This document shows, piece by piece, positions 24,906-33,135 of a DNA stretch of 64,000 nt (position 1 is the stretch's first letter; each line of letters starts with the position of its first letter). The notes under the pieces are model-generated. The model was not told the DNA's origin. It saw only the letters and a program-made list of their open reading frames with translations, and made no database searches. The DNA lies in contig NZ_JAOCAH010000016.1 in NCBI RefSeq assembly GCF_029839275.1, positions 1 through 64,000 of the forward strand, given 5' to 3'. A program made the position numbers and the translations under genes. Source of the DNA: Pseudomonas sp. GD03944 (GTDB lineage: Bacteria; Pseudomonadota; Gammaproteobacteria; Pseudomonadales; Pseudomonadaceae).

Positions 24906-27344
24906 ATGAAGCGTTGCTGTGGCGGTGAATCGGGCCCTGATGGGCGGGCCAGCGTGGAGGTGTTCGACCCCAAGGCGAGCCAGGGCGGTGGTGTGCAAGC
25001 CGTGGAGCCTGAGTGCAAAAGCGCAGGGTGCTGTGCGTCGCAGGCTGAGTCCGAAGCCGTTCCGGCTGAGGGCGCTGGCTGTTGTTCCTCCACCGCCGGT
25101 TGCGCAACAACGGTTCCTGCCCCCAGCAGCCTATACGCCATCACGGAGCCTGGGCAGTCGGTTGCCGAGCCGACAGGCCATGCCGCGTTTGCAGCCACCG
25201 ACACTTCGGCATCGCGCCTCAGCCGCTTCCGCATTGGTGAGATGTGCTGCCCCACCGAGCAGATGATGATCGAGTCCCGCCTCGGCAAGCATGGCGGTAT
25301 CCAGAAGCTCGAATTCAACCTGATGAACCGCACGCTGGGGGTCTGGCACAGCCTGGCAGACGCCCGTGAGATCGAGCGCGAGGTCGCAGCCCTCGGCATG
25401 CGTGCCGAACCGCTGGATGCTCAGGATTCCGCCGCGCCGGCCCAGGGCGACCACCACGGGCACGACCATGACCACGGCAGCCTCAGCATGCGCGGCAAAT
25501 GGCTGTTGGCGCTGTCCGGTATCTCTGCCGCGGGGGCCGAGGTGCTGCATTTCACCGAGGCTGCCCCGGAGTGGGTGGTGGCGGCCGTCGCGCTGCTGGC
25601 CATCCTCCTGTGCGGCCCGACCACCTACAAGAAGGGCTGGATAGCGCTCAGGAACCTTAACCTGAACATCAATGCGCTGATGAGCATCGCTGTGACTGGC
25701 GCGGTGCTCATTGGCCAATGGCCGGAGGCGGCCATGGTGATGTTCCTCTTCACCCTGGCGGAAATGATCGAGGCCCGCTCCCTGGACCGGGCGCGCAATG
25801 CGATCCGCGGCCTGATGGACCTGGCGCCCGAGCGGGCGACAGTGCGGCAGGCGGATGGCGAGTGGCTGGAGGTCGACGTCAAGACCGTCGTGATCGGCGC
25901 CCTGGTGCGGGTGCGCCCGGGGGAGCGGATCGGCCTGGATGGCGAGATCCAGCGCGGCAGCTCGGCGGTGAACCAGGCGCCTATTACCGGGGAGAGTCTT
26001 CCCGTCGAAAAGTCGGTCGGCGACCCGGTATTCGCCGGCACGATCAACGAAAACGGCTCGTTCGAGTACCAGGTCACGGCCGAGGCCGGTAACACCACGC
26101 TGGCGCGGATCATCCACGCCGTGGAGGAGGCCCAGAACTCCCGGGCACCCACCCAGCGCTTTATCGATCAGTTCTCCCGGGTCTATACGCCGGCGGTGTT
26201 CTTCTTCGCACTGGCCGTCGCGCTGGTGCCGCCGCTGCTGATGGGCGGGACGTGGACGGAGTGGATCTACCGGGCGCTGGTGCTGCTGGTGGTGGCGTGC
26301 CCCTGCGCGCTGGTGATCTCCACTCCGGTGTCTATTGTCAGCGGCCTGGCTGCCGCGGCGCGCAAAGGGATTCTGGTCAAGGGCGGGGTGTACCTGGAAA
26401 GCGGGGCCAAGCTGAGTTTCATCACCCTCGACAAGACCGGCACCATCACCCACGGCAAGCCGGAGCAGACCGATTACGTGGCGTGGGTGAGTGATTCAGG
26501 CGTCGATGTACCGCGTGTAGCGGCCAGCCTGGCTGGGCGTTCGGATCACCCGGTCTCGCTGGCCATCGCCAAGCGGGCAGCGTTGGATGAGAGTGCGCTG
26601 CTGGCCGTCGATGAATTCGAGGCGTTGCCGGGGCGTGGCGTCCGGGGTGTGGTCGAGGGCGAGCGCCATTACCTGGGCAACCAGCGCCTGATCGAGGAAT
26701 TAGGGTTGGGCTCGTCGGCGCTCGATGCGGCGATGGGCGATCTGGAACGCCAGGGTAAAACCGTGGTGGCCTTGGCCACCGAGGCGCGGGTCGTCGCCTT
26801 GTTCGCGGTGGCCGATACGGTCAAGGCTTCCAGCCAGGCCGCCATCGAAGCCCTGCACCGGTTGGGTATCAAGACCATGATGCTGACCGGCGACAACGCC
26901 CATACGGCGCAGGCGATCGCCAGCCAGGTGGGTATCGACGAGGTGCGCGGCAACCTGCTGCCTGCGGACAAGCTGGCGGCCATCGGCGAGTTGCAAAGCC
27001 GGGGGCATGTGGTGGGCATGGTCGGTGACGGTATCAACGATGCGCCGGCCCTGGCCAGCGCCCAGGTCGGTTTCGCCATGGCCGCTGCCGGCACGGGAAC
27101 GGCCATCGAGACGGCGGATGTCGCGCTGATGGACGATGACCTGCGCAAGCTGCCGGCCTTTATCCAGCTGTCGCGCAGCACGACGGCGATCCTGCGGCAG
27201 AACATCGGCTTCGCCCTGGGGATCAAGGCGATCTTCCTGGTGTTCACCTTGCTGGGATGGGCCACCATGTGGATGGCGGTGTTCGCGGATGTAGGCGTGA
27301 GCCTGCTGGTGGTGCTGAACGGGCTGCGACTGCTCAAGAAGTAG
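24906..27344 (+). CDS. cadA: Cd/Zn/Pb-exporting P1B-type ATPase
   Basis: About 812 residues. The first 100 are cysteine-rich (RCCGG, GCCAS, GCCSS), followed by a heavy-metal-associated domain in which the usual CxxC is replaced by MCCPTEQ, and a histidine stretch HHGHDHDHG before the first helix. The pump core shows the CPC membrane motif (VVACPCALV), the phosphorylation site DKTGT, the HP motif (SDHPVS) and GDGINDAPA. ATG 24906 lies 8 bases after GGAGG; GTG 24903 is possible. The CadR-like promoter upstream supports cadmium/zinc induction. Exports divalent cations from the cytoplasm. Confidence 0.93.
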   Translation: MKRCCGGESGPDGRASVEVFDPKASQGGGVQAVEPECKSAGCCASQAESEAVPAEGAGCCSSTAGCATTVPAPSSLYAITEPGQSVAEPTGHAAFAATDTSASRLSRFRIGEMCCPTEQMMIESRLGKHGGIQKLEFNLMNRTLGVWHSLADAREIEREVAALGMRAEPLDAQDSAAPAQGDHHGHDHDHGSLSMRGKWLLALSGISAAGAEVLHFTEAAPEWVVAAVALLAILLCGPTTYKKGWIALRNLNLNINALMSIAVTGAVLIGQWPEAAMVMFLFTLAEMIEARSLDRARNAIRGLMDLAPERATVRQADGEWLEVDVKTVVIGALVRVRPGERIGLDGEIQRGSSAVNQAPITGESLPVEKSVGDPVFAGTINENGSFEYQVTAEAGNTTLARIIHAVEEAQNSRAPTQRFIDQFSRVYTPAVFFFALAVALVPPLLMGGTWTEWIYRALVLLVVACPCALVISTPVSIVSGLAAAARKGILVKGGVYLESGAKLSFITLDKTGTITHGKPEQTDYVAWVSDSGVDVPRVAASLAGRSDHPVSLAIAKRAALDESALLAVDEFEALPGRGVRGVVEGERHYLGNQRLIEELGLGSSALDAAMGDLERQGKTVVALATEARVVALFAVADTVKASSQAAIEALHRLGIKTMMLTGDNAHTAQAIASQVGIDEVRGNLLPADKLAAIGELQSRGHVVGMVGDGINDAPALASAQVGFAMAAAGTGTAIETADVALMDDDLRKLPAFIQLSRSTTAILRQNIGFALGIKAIFLVFTLLGWATMWMAVFADVGVSLLVVLNGLRLLKK

Positions 27345-27375
27345 GGATTGGCTGGGGCGAGAGGGAGTAACGCCG

Positions 27376-27831
27376 ATGGGATTGGATCATCGTGTACCGC
27401 CGGTGCTGGTCGTGCTGTTGTGGGCGCTGCTGATGGCATTTCTGGCCTGGCCCGAAGGCCTGGCAACGCCTCCGCTCTGGCGGCTGGGCATCGCCGGCCT
27501 GGTGGCGTTGCTGGGTGGTGCGCTGTGCCTGGCGGGGGTATTGAGCTTTCGCCGGGCGCAGACCACGGTCAACCCGCTGGCGCCGTCGAACGCCTCCGCG
27601 CTGGTGGCGTCCGGGGTCTACCGCTACAGCCGCAACCCCATGTACCTGGGCTTCGCCATCATGCTGCTGGCCTGGGCGATCTTCCTGGGTGTGCCCCAGG
27701 CGGTGTTGGGTGTGGTCGGGTTCGTGATCTACATGAACCGCTTCCAGATCGCCCCCGAGGAACAGGCGCTGCAGCAGCGGTTCGGGGAGGCGTTCAGCCG
27801 CTACCGGCAGCAGGTCCGGCGCTGGCTCTAG
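27376..27831 (+). CDS. isoprenylcysteine methyltransferase-like membrane protein
   Basis: 151 residues with four hydrophobic segments and the ICMT/PEMT-family C-terminal signature (GVYRYSRNPMYLGF, then PEEQALQQRFGEAFSRY). Such small bacterial proteins are S-adenosylmethionine-dependent membrane methyltransferases of unknown substrate. It starts 31 bases after cadA and frequently accompanies metal-efflux genes, so cotranscription is likely. Confidence 0.83.
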   Translation: MGLDHRVPPVLVVLLWALLMAFLAWPEGLATPPLWRLGIAGLVALLGGALCLAGVLSFRRAQTTVNPLAPSNASALVASGVYRYSRNPMYLGFAIMLLAWAIFLGVPQAVLGVVGFVIYMNRFQIAPEEQALQQRFGEAFSRYRQQVRRWL

Positions 27832-27854
27832 CTTTCGTGACGGGTTTTAACGAA

Positions 27855-27888
27855 AAAGCCCCTTGAGCGTCGCAGCTCAAGGGGCTTT
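27855..27888. terminator. bidirectional terminator between convergent genes
   Basis: AAAGCCCCTTGAGC/GCTCAAGGGGCTTT hairpin, with T or A runs on both sides, between the methyltransferase gene and ychF. Confidence 0.8.
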
Positions 27889-27921
27889 CGTTCATCGAGG
27901 CCGTATGGGCCTGACGCGGGC

Positions 27922-29022
27922 TTAGACGTTGAAGCGGAAGTGCATCACGTCGCCATCCTTGACGATGTATTCCTTGCCTTCCAGGCGCCATTTGCCGGCT
28001 TCCTTGGCGCCGGCTTCACCCTTGTACTGGATGAAGTCGTCATAGGCGATGACTTCGGCGCGGATGAAGCCTTTCTCGAAGTCGGTGTGGATGGCGGCGG
28101 CCGATTGCGGGGCAGTGGCGCCGACCTTGACGGTCCAGGCACGCACTTCCTTCACGCCGGCGGTGAAGTAGGTCTGCAGGTTGAGCAGCGAGTAACCGGC
28201 GCGGATCACGCGGTTTAGGCCCGGCTCTTCCATGCCCATGGTCTCGAGGAACATCTGCATTTCTTCCAGGTCGCCCAGCTCGGCGATCTCGGCCTCGATC
28301 TTGTTGCACACCGGCACCACGATGGCGCCCTCGGCGTCGGCGATGGCCTGGACCACGTCGAGCAGCGGGTTGTTCTCGAAGCCGTCTTCGGCGACGTTGG
28401 CGATGTACATCACCGGCTTGGTGGTCAGCAGGTGGAAGGTCTTGGCCAGGCGCTTCTCGTCGTCACCCAGGTCTTTGAGCAGGCTGCGGGCCGGCTTGCC
28501 TTCGGTGAAGTGGGGGATGAGCTTCTCCAGCAGCGCCTTCTGCGCCACGGACTCCTTGTCGCCGCCCTTGGCGGTACGGGCCACGCGCTGCAGTTGTTTC
28601 TCGCAGCTGTCGAGGTCGGCCATGATCAGTTCGAGGTCGATGATCTCGATGTCACGCTTGGGGTCGACGCTGTTGGCGACGTGGATGACGTTCTCGTCTT
28701 CGAAGCAGCGCACCACGTGGGCAATGGCGTCGGTCTCGCGGATGTTGGCGAGGAACTTGTTGCCCAGGCCTTCACCCTTGGAGGCACCGGCCACCAGGCC
28801 GGCGATGTCGACGAACTCCATGGTGGTGGGGATCACGCGCTCCGGCTTGACGATTTCCGCCAGGGCGTCGAGGCGTGGGTCGGGCATCGGCACGATGCCG
28901 CTGTTCGGCTCGATGGTGCAGAACGGAAAGTTCTCTGCCGCGATACCGGATTTGGTGAGGGCGTTGAACAGGGTGGACTTGCCGACGTTGGGCAGGCCGA
29001 CGATGCCGCAGTTGAATCCCAT
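27922..29022 (-). CDS. ychF: redox-regulated ATPase YchF (OBG family)
   Basis: 366 residues. The P-loop is GLPNVGKSTL (residues 9-18), and DIAGLVAGASKGEGLG is the G3/switch II segment. The C-terminal TGS domain ends KDGDVMHFRFNV. YchF binds ATP in preference to GTP and associates with ribosomes. It follows pth with a 33-base gap, the normal Pseudomonas arrangement. Confidence 0.96.
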   Translation of the reverse strand: MGFNCGIVGLPNVGKSTLFNALTKSGIAAENFPFCTIEPNSGIVPMPDPRLDALAEIVKPERVIPTTMEFVDIAGLVAGASKGEGLGNKFLANIRETDAIAHVVRCFEDENVIHVANSVDPKRDIEIIDLELIMADLDSCEKQLQRVARTAKGGDKESVAQKALLEKLIPHFTEGKPARSLLKDLGDDEKRLAKTFHLLTTKPVMYIANVAEDGFENNPLLDVVQAIADAEGAIVVPVCNKIEAEIAELGDLEEMQMFLETMGMEEPGLNRVIRAGYSLLNLQTYFTAGVKEVRAWTVKVGATAPQSAAAIHTDFEKGFIRAEVIAYDDFIQYKGEAGAKEAGKWRLEGKEYIVKDGDVMHFRFNV

Positions 29023-29055
29023 GGTGTTGTCCCTCGCGCGGATGGCGGTAAAGAG

Positions 29056-29646
29056 TTAAGAGGTGGCTTTCTGGCTGTGCAGCTTGTGCATCGCCTTGCT
29101 CCAGTCGCCTGCGAGCATTTCCGGCAGCACGCCGAGTGCGAAGTCGATGCTGGTGTCCAGCAGCTCCTGCTCGCTGCGCGGGGCGCGGCCTAGCACGAAG
29201 TTGGAGACCATGCTGCTGTGCCCGGGATGGCCAATGCCAAGCCGCAGGCGGTAGAAATTATTCTGGTTGCCGAGCTGGGCGATGATGTCGCGCAGCCCGT
29301 TATGCCCACCGTGCCCGCCACCCTGTTTGAGTTTGGCGACGCCTGGCGGCATGTCGAGTTCGTCGTGGGCCACCAGGATTTCTTCGGGCTTGAGCTTGAA
29401 GAAATTCGCCAAGGCCGCCACGGACTGGCCGCTGCGGTTCATGAACGTGGTGGGGATCAGTAAACGGACTTCGCGTCCCTGGTGGTTGAACTTGCCCACC
29501 AGGCCGAAATACTTGCGATCGACGCTGAGGTTGACGCGCTGGCTGTCTGCCAGGCGCTCAACGAAAAGGGCCCCTGCATTGTGCCGGGTCTGGTCGTATT
29601 CGGGGCCGGGGTTACCCAGGCCAACGATCAGTTGTACGGCAGTCAT
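29056..29646 (-). CDS. pth: peptidyl-tRNA hydrolase
   Basis: 196 residues; recycles peptidyl-tRNA dropped from ribosomes. Family markers: LIVGLGNPGPEYDQTRHNAG with the catalytic histidine (about H22), TFMNRSG, and HDELDMPPG with the catalytic aspartate. Same strand as rplY upstream and ychF downstream; together they form a translation-related unit. Confidence 0.96.
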   Translation of the reverse strand: MTAVQLIVGLGNPGPEYDQTRHNAGALFVERLADSQRVNLSVDRKYFGLVGKFNHQGREVRLLIPTTFMNRSGQSVAALANFFKLKPEEILVAHDELDMPPGVAKLKQGGGHGGHNGLRDIIAQLGNQNNFYRLRLGIGHPGHSSMVSNFVLGRAPRSEQELLDTSIDFALGVLPEMLAGDWSKAMHKLHSQKATS

Positions 29647-29672
29647 ACAGGAGCCCTTTTTGTGAAGCTGGC

Positions 29673-29693
29673 GCGCACCGCCAGGCGGTGCGC
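29673..29693 (-). other. GC-rich hairpin between rplY and pth
   Basis: Perfect 10-base inverted repeat GCGCACCGCC/GGCGGTGCGC with a 1-base centre, 12 bases after the rplY stop. With no T-run it is more likely an RNA stability or attenuation element than a strong terminator. Confidence 0.4.
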
Positions 29694-29705
29694 AGCCCGA
29701 CGATA

Positions 29706-30320
29706 TTACTCGGCGGTGCTTTCGCCTTCGCCTTCTTCTGCACGAACGCGCGGCATGTGGATGCTGGCAACCGGCAGATCGCTGCCGTGGGCCAAAGCAA
29801 CCAGCTCAACGCCTTTCGGCAGTTTGATGTCGGACAGGTGGACGGTCTGGTCGACCTCGACCTTGGCCATGTCGACTTCGATGAACTCCGGCAGGTCTTT
29901 CGGCAGGCAGGAGACTTCGACTTCGCTGAGGCTGTGCAGCACTTCGCCGCCTTTCTTCACGCCAACGGAGGTAGCTTCGTTGATGAAGTGCAGGGGAGCG
30001 TGGGCGGTCAGCTTCTGGCCGGCAACGACGCGGATGAAGTCAGCGTGCAGAACGAAACCCTTGGCCGGGTGGCGCTGCAGGGCCTTGATCAGAACGTCTT
30101 CTTTCTTGCCGTCGACGCTCAGGCTCAGCACGTGGCTGAACGCAGCTTCGTTTTCCAGCAATTTGGCGAGGTCCTTGGCGATCAGGCTGATCGATACAGG
30201 GGCTTTCTCGCCACCGTAGATAACGGCCGGAACCAGGTTGGCGTTACGACGCAGGCGGCGGCTCGCACCTTTCCCCAGGTCGGAACGCGCTTCGGCATTC
30301 AGGGCAAATTCAACAGTCAT
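29706..30320 (-). CDS. rplY: 50S ribosomal protein L25/general stress protein Ctc
   Basis: 204 residues: the N-terminal L25 domain that binds 5S rRNA (FALNAEARSDLGKGASRRLRR) plus the C-terminal TL5-type domain of the long (Ctc) form, ending in an acidic tail (RAEEGEGESTAE). It lies between prs and pth; the prs terminator separates it from prs. Confidence 0.96.
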   Translation of the reverse strand: MTVEFALNAEARSDLGKGASRRLRRNANLVPAVIYGGEKAPVSISLIAKDLAKLLENEAAFSHVLSLSVDGKKEDVLIKALQRHPAKGFVLHADFIRVVAGQKLTAHAPLHFINEATSVGVKKGGEVLHSLSEVEVSCLPKDLPEFIEVDMAKVEVDQTVHLSDIKLPKGVELVALAHGSDLPVASIHMPRVRAEEGEGESTAE

Positions 30321-30384
30321 TTCACTTCTCCAAAATAACCAAACCGTCCTTCACGCTTGCGACCAGCGACCGGGACGGTAAGGT

Positions 30385-30409
30385 AAAAAAGCCCCGCAAA
30401 GAGCGAGGC
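30385..30409 (-). terminator. terminator of prs
   Basis: On the minus strand GCCTCGC/GCGGGGC hairpin followed by six T, 26 bases past the prs stop. Confidence 0.75.
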
Positions 30410-30435
30410 GCATTACGTTCAGCGAATGTTCCGGG

Positions 30436-31377
30436 TTAACGGAACATCGCGCTGATCGATTCTTCATTGCTGATGCGGCGTACCGCTTCAGCGACAACCG
30501 GTGCGATATCCAGCTGGCGAATGCGCGAGCAGGATTGCGCGGCGGCGGACAACGGGATGGTGTTGGTCACCACCAGTTCGTCCAGCACCGATTTTTCGAT
30601 GTTCTCGATTGCACGGCCCGACAGTACCGGGTGGGTGCAATAGGCGAAGACCTTGGCAGCGCCGTGTTCTTTCAGCGCCTTGGCCGCGTGGCACAGGGTG
30701 CCGGCGGTGTCGACCATGTCATCGACCAGGATGCAGGTACGGCCTTCGACGTCACCGATGATGTGCATCACTTCGGAGTGGTTGGCCTTTTCGCGGCGCT
30801 TATCGATGATCGCCAGGTCTACACCCAGGGATTTGGCGACAGCACGGGCACGAACGACGCCACCGATGTCCGGGGAGACGATCATCAGGTTATCGAAACG
30901 CTGGTCTTCGATGTCGTCCACCAGAACGGGGGAGCCGTAGATGTTATCTACCGGAATATCGAAGAAACCCTGGATCTGATCCGCGTGCAGGTCGACGGTG
31001 AGTACACGGTCGATGCCTACAACGGTGAGCATGTCAGCCACGACCTTGGCGCTGATTGCCACGCGGGCGGAGCGCGGACGGCGATCCTGGCGGGCATAGC
31101 CGAAGTAGGGAATGACAGCGGTGATTCGAGTCGCCGAGGAGCGGCGGAAGGCATCGGCCATCACCACCAGTTCCATCAGGTTGTCGTTGGTTGGCGCGCA
31201 CGTCGGTTGAATCAGGAAGACGTCTTTACCGCGAACGTTTTCGTTGATTTCGATGCTGATTTCGCCGTCGGAAAACTTACCGACAGAGGCATCGCCGAGG
31301 GGGATGTGCAGCTGACGTACGATACGTCGCGCCAGATCGGGGTTAGCATTCCCCGTGAAGACCATCATCTTGGACAC
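30436..31377 (-). CDS. prs: ribose-phosphate pyrophosphokinase
   Basis: 313 residues; makes PRPP from ribose 5-phosphate and ATP for purine, pyrimidine, histidine and NAD synthesis. The PRPP-binding loop is LVDDMVDTAGTL and the catalytic flexible loop region is YFGYARQDRRPRSAR. The GTG start at 31377 (VSKMMVFTGNANP) gives the exact family length; the frame continues upstream into tRNA-Gln, which cannot be coding. Two tRNA-Gln genes lie just upstream on the same strand. Confidence 0.95.
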   Translation of the reverse strand: MSKMMVFTGNANPDLARRIVRQLHIPLGDASVGKFSDGEISIEINENVRGKDVFLIQPTCAPTNDNLMELVVMADAFRRSSATRITAVIPYFGYARQDRRPRSARVAISAKVVADMLTVVGIDRVLTVDLHADQIQGFFDIPVDNIYGSPVLVDDIEDQRFDNLMIVSPDIGGVVRARAVAKSLGVDLAIIDKRREKANHSEVMHIIGDVEGRTCILVDDMVDTAGTLCHAAKALKEHGAAKVFAYCTHPVLSGRAIENIEKSVLDELVVTNTIPLSAAAQSCSRIRQLDIAPVVAEAVRRISNEESISAMFR

Positions 31378-31423
31378 GCGCAGTACCTGCCGGCTGAGGG
31401 TATACCTGGATGAGTATAGAAAA

Positions 31424-31498
31424 TGGCAGGGGCGGCTGGATTCGAACCAACGCATGGCAGGATCAAAACCTGCTGCCTTACCGCTTGGCGACGCCCCT
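31424..31498 (-). tRNA. tRNA-Gln (TTG), copy 2
   Basis: 75 bases on the minus strand, acceptor AGGGGCG/CGCCCCT, discriminator G, encoded CCA. The anticodon loop TTTTGAT gives anticodon TTG. Sequence identical to the copy at 31549-31623. Confidence 0.93.
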
Positions 31499-31548
31499 GT
31501 ATCGTGTGTTCCCGAATGCGTTTAGTCGTTAAAGCCCGAAGGCGTTAA

Positions 31549-31623
31549 TGGCAGGGGCGGCTGGATTCGAACCAACGCATGGCAGGATCAAAACCTGCTG
31601 CCTTACCGCTTGGCGACGCCCCT
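31549..31623 (-). tRNA. tRNA-Gln (TTG), copy 1
   Basis: 75 bases, identical to its neighbour, separated by 50 bases and located 22 bases after the ispE stop. Both could be processed from an ispE-tRNA-tRNA-prs transcript. Confidence 0.93.
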
Positions 31624-31645
31624 ACTGCGACTAACTCTCTTGCAT

Positions 31646-32521
31646 TCACTTCCTGGCCAGTGTTTCGAGCTTGCGGTGCAACATCGAAACGTTGCGCCCT
31701 TGAGCGACGAAGCTCGGCAAAGTGGCTGGAAGTTGGCGGGCGACTTTATCAGCATCGACCTTGTTTGGGAAGCTCCCAAACACACAAGCTCCAGTGCCGG
31801 TCAATCTGGTTGGAACAAAATTGTTCAACAAGATCAGAGCGTTACGAACTTCTGGATAACGCTTCTGGACAACCGGCTGACAGTCGTTACGACCGCCCCC
31901 CTCAAGAAGGCTGCGAACTTTAATGGGCGGCGTATCCCGTGTCAACTCGGGGTCGGAGAAAACTTCCGCTGTGCTGACAAGGACTTGCGGAATGGCGACG
32001 AGAAACCAGGGTTCTTCCAGTTCGACCGGGGTGAGGCGCTCGCCAACGCCTTCGGCAAAGGCGGCGCGCCCGCGCACAAATACCGGCACGTCGGCGCCCA
32101 GTCCCAGGCCCAGTGCGGCCAGGCGATCTTCGTCCCAGCCCAGTTGCCAGAGGTGGTTGAGGCCGAGCAGGGTGGTGGCGGCATCCGAGCTGCCGCCGCC
32201 GATGCCGCCGCCCATGGGCAGGCGTTTGTCCAGCCAGATGTCGGCGCCCAGCGGGCAACCGGCTTCGGCCTGCAGGCGGCGGGCGGCCCGCACGATCAGG
32301 TTGCTGTCGTGGGGCACATCGGCGATCTCGGTGTGCAGGCGGATTTCGCCGTCATCGCGCAGGGCGAAGCCCAGTTCGTCGCCGTGGTCGAGAAACTGGA
32401 ACAGCGTCTGCAGCTCGTGGTACCCGTCGGGACGGCGCCCGAGAATGTGCAGCATGAGGTTGAGCTTGGCCGGGGCCGGCAGGATGAGCGCGGCGCCAGC
32501 GGGTATTGCCGGTGCGGTCAT
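31646..32521 (-). CDS. ispE: 4-diphosphocytidyl-2-C-methyl-D-erythritol kinase
   Basis: 291-residue GHMP kinase of the MEP isoprenoid pathway. It phosphorylates the 2-hydroxyl of CDP-methylerythritol. Family motifs are PAPAKLNLMLHILGRRPDGY and the ATP-binding glycine loop PMGGGIGGGSSDAA. The start overlaps the lolB stop by 4 bases. Confidence 0.95.
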   Translation of the reverse strand: MTAPAIPAGAALILPAPAKLNLMLHILGRRPDGYHELQTLFQFLDHGDELGFALRDDGEIRLHTEIADVPHDSNLIVRAARRLQAEAGCPLGADIWLDKRLPMGGGIGGGSSDAATTLLGLNHLWQLGWDEDRLAALGLGLGADVPVFVRGRAAFAEGVGERLTPVELEEPWFLVAIPQVLVSTAEVFSDPELTRDTPPIKVRSLLEGGGRNDCQPVVQKRYPEVRNALILLNNFVPTRLTGTGACVFGSFPNKVDADKVARQLPATLPSFVAQGRNVSMLHRKLETLARK

Positions 32522-33135
32522 TGGCCCAGCTGGCGGGGCTGCCAGTCCTTGATCACCAGGGTCACCTGCAGGTCGTGACCTTCCAGCTTGAGGCGCTCGG
32601 GCAGCCAGTAGCCGTTCTGCTCGGCGTAGCGGGTGTATTCCACGTCCCAGCCATCCTGGCTCAGCTGCGCCAGGCGGCTGTCGCCATCGAGGGTGACCCG
32701 GCTCTTGCTGTCAGGTGCCGGCAGGCCACGGATCCACCAGAGCAGGTGCGACACCGGCAGGTTCAGGCCGAGCTGTTGTTGCAGCAGTTCTTCGGGGGAT
32801 TCGGCTTCGTAGCGGCCCTGGTTGGCCACTTCCAGCAGGATTTTCCCCGGGCGGCCCGTCAGACGCGCGGCGCCGCGCCCCAGCGGGCCGGACAGGCGAA
32901 TGTCGTAGTAGTCCTGGCGCTGCAGCCAGAACAGGGTGCCGCTGCCGGAGTCGCGAGGGGCGCGGATGCCGACCTTGCCGTTGATCTGCCAGGCATCGAG
33001 GGCGGTGATTCTGGCCTTGTGGGCGTTCCATTGCTCGGGGTTGCCATGACCTTCGACGGCTTCGCGGGAGGTCAGGCCGGCGCAGCCGGTCAATACGGCC
33101 AGCAGGCCCAAAACGAGGATGTGGCGAGTAAACAT
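32518..33135 (-). CDS. lolB: outer-membrane lipoprotein receptor LolB
   Basis: 205 residues from ATG 33135. A lipoprotein signal with lipobox LTGC at about residues 15-18 anchors it in the outer membrane, where it accepts lipoproteins from LolA. The body (WQINGKVGIRAPRDSGSGTLFW; WWIRGLPAP) fits the LolB beta-barrel fold. The ATG shares one base with the upstream TPR gene stop, so translation is coupled; the additional TTG at 33138 is less likely as start. Confidence 0.94.
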   Translation of the reverse strand: MFTRHILVLGLLAVLTGCAGLTSREAVEGHGNPEQWNAHKARITALDAWQINGKVGIRAPRDSGSGTLFWLQRQDYYDIRLSGPLGRGAARLTGRPGKILLEVANQGRYEAESPEELLQQQLGLNLPVSHLLWWIRGLPAPDSKSRVTLDGDSRLAQLSQDGWDVEYTRYAEQNGYWLPERLKLEGHDLQVTLVIKDWQPRQLGQ

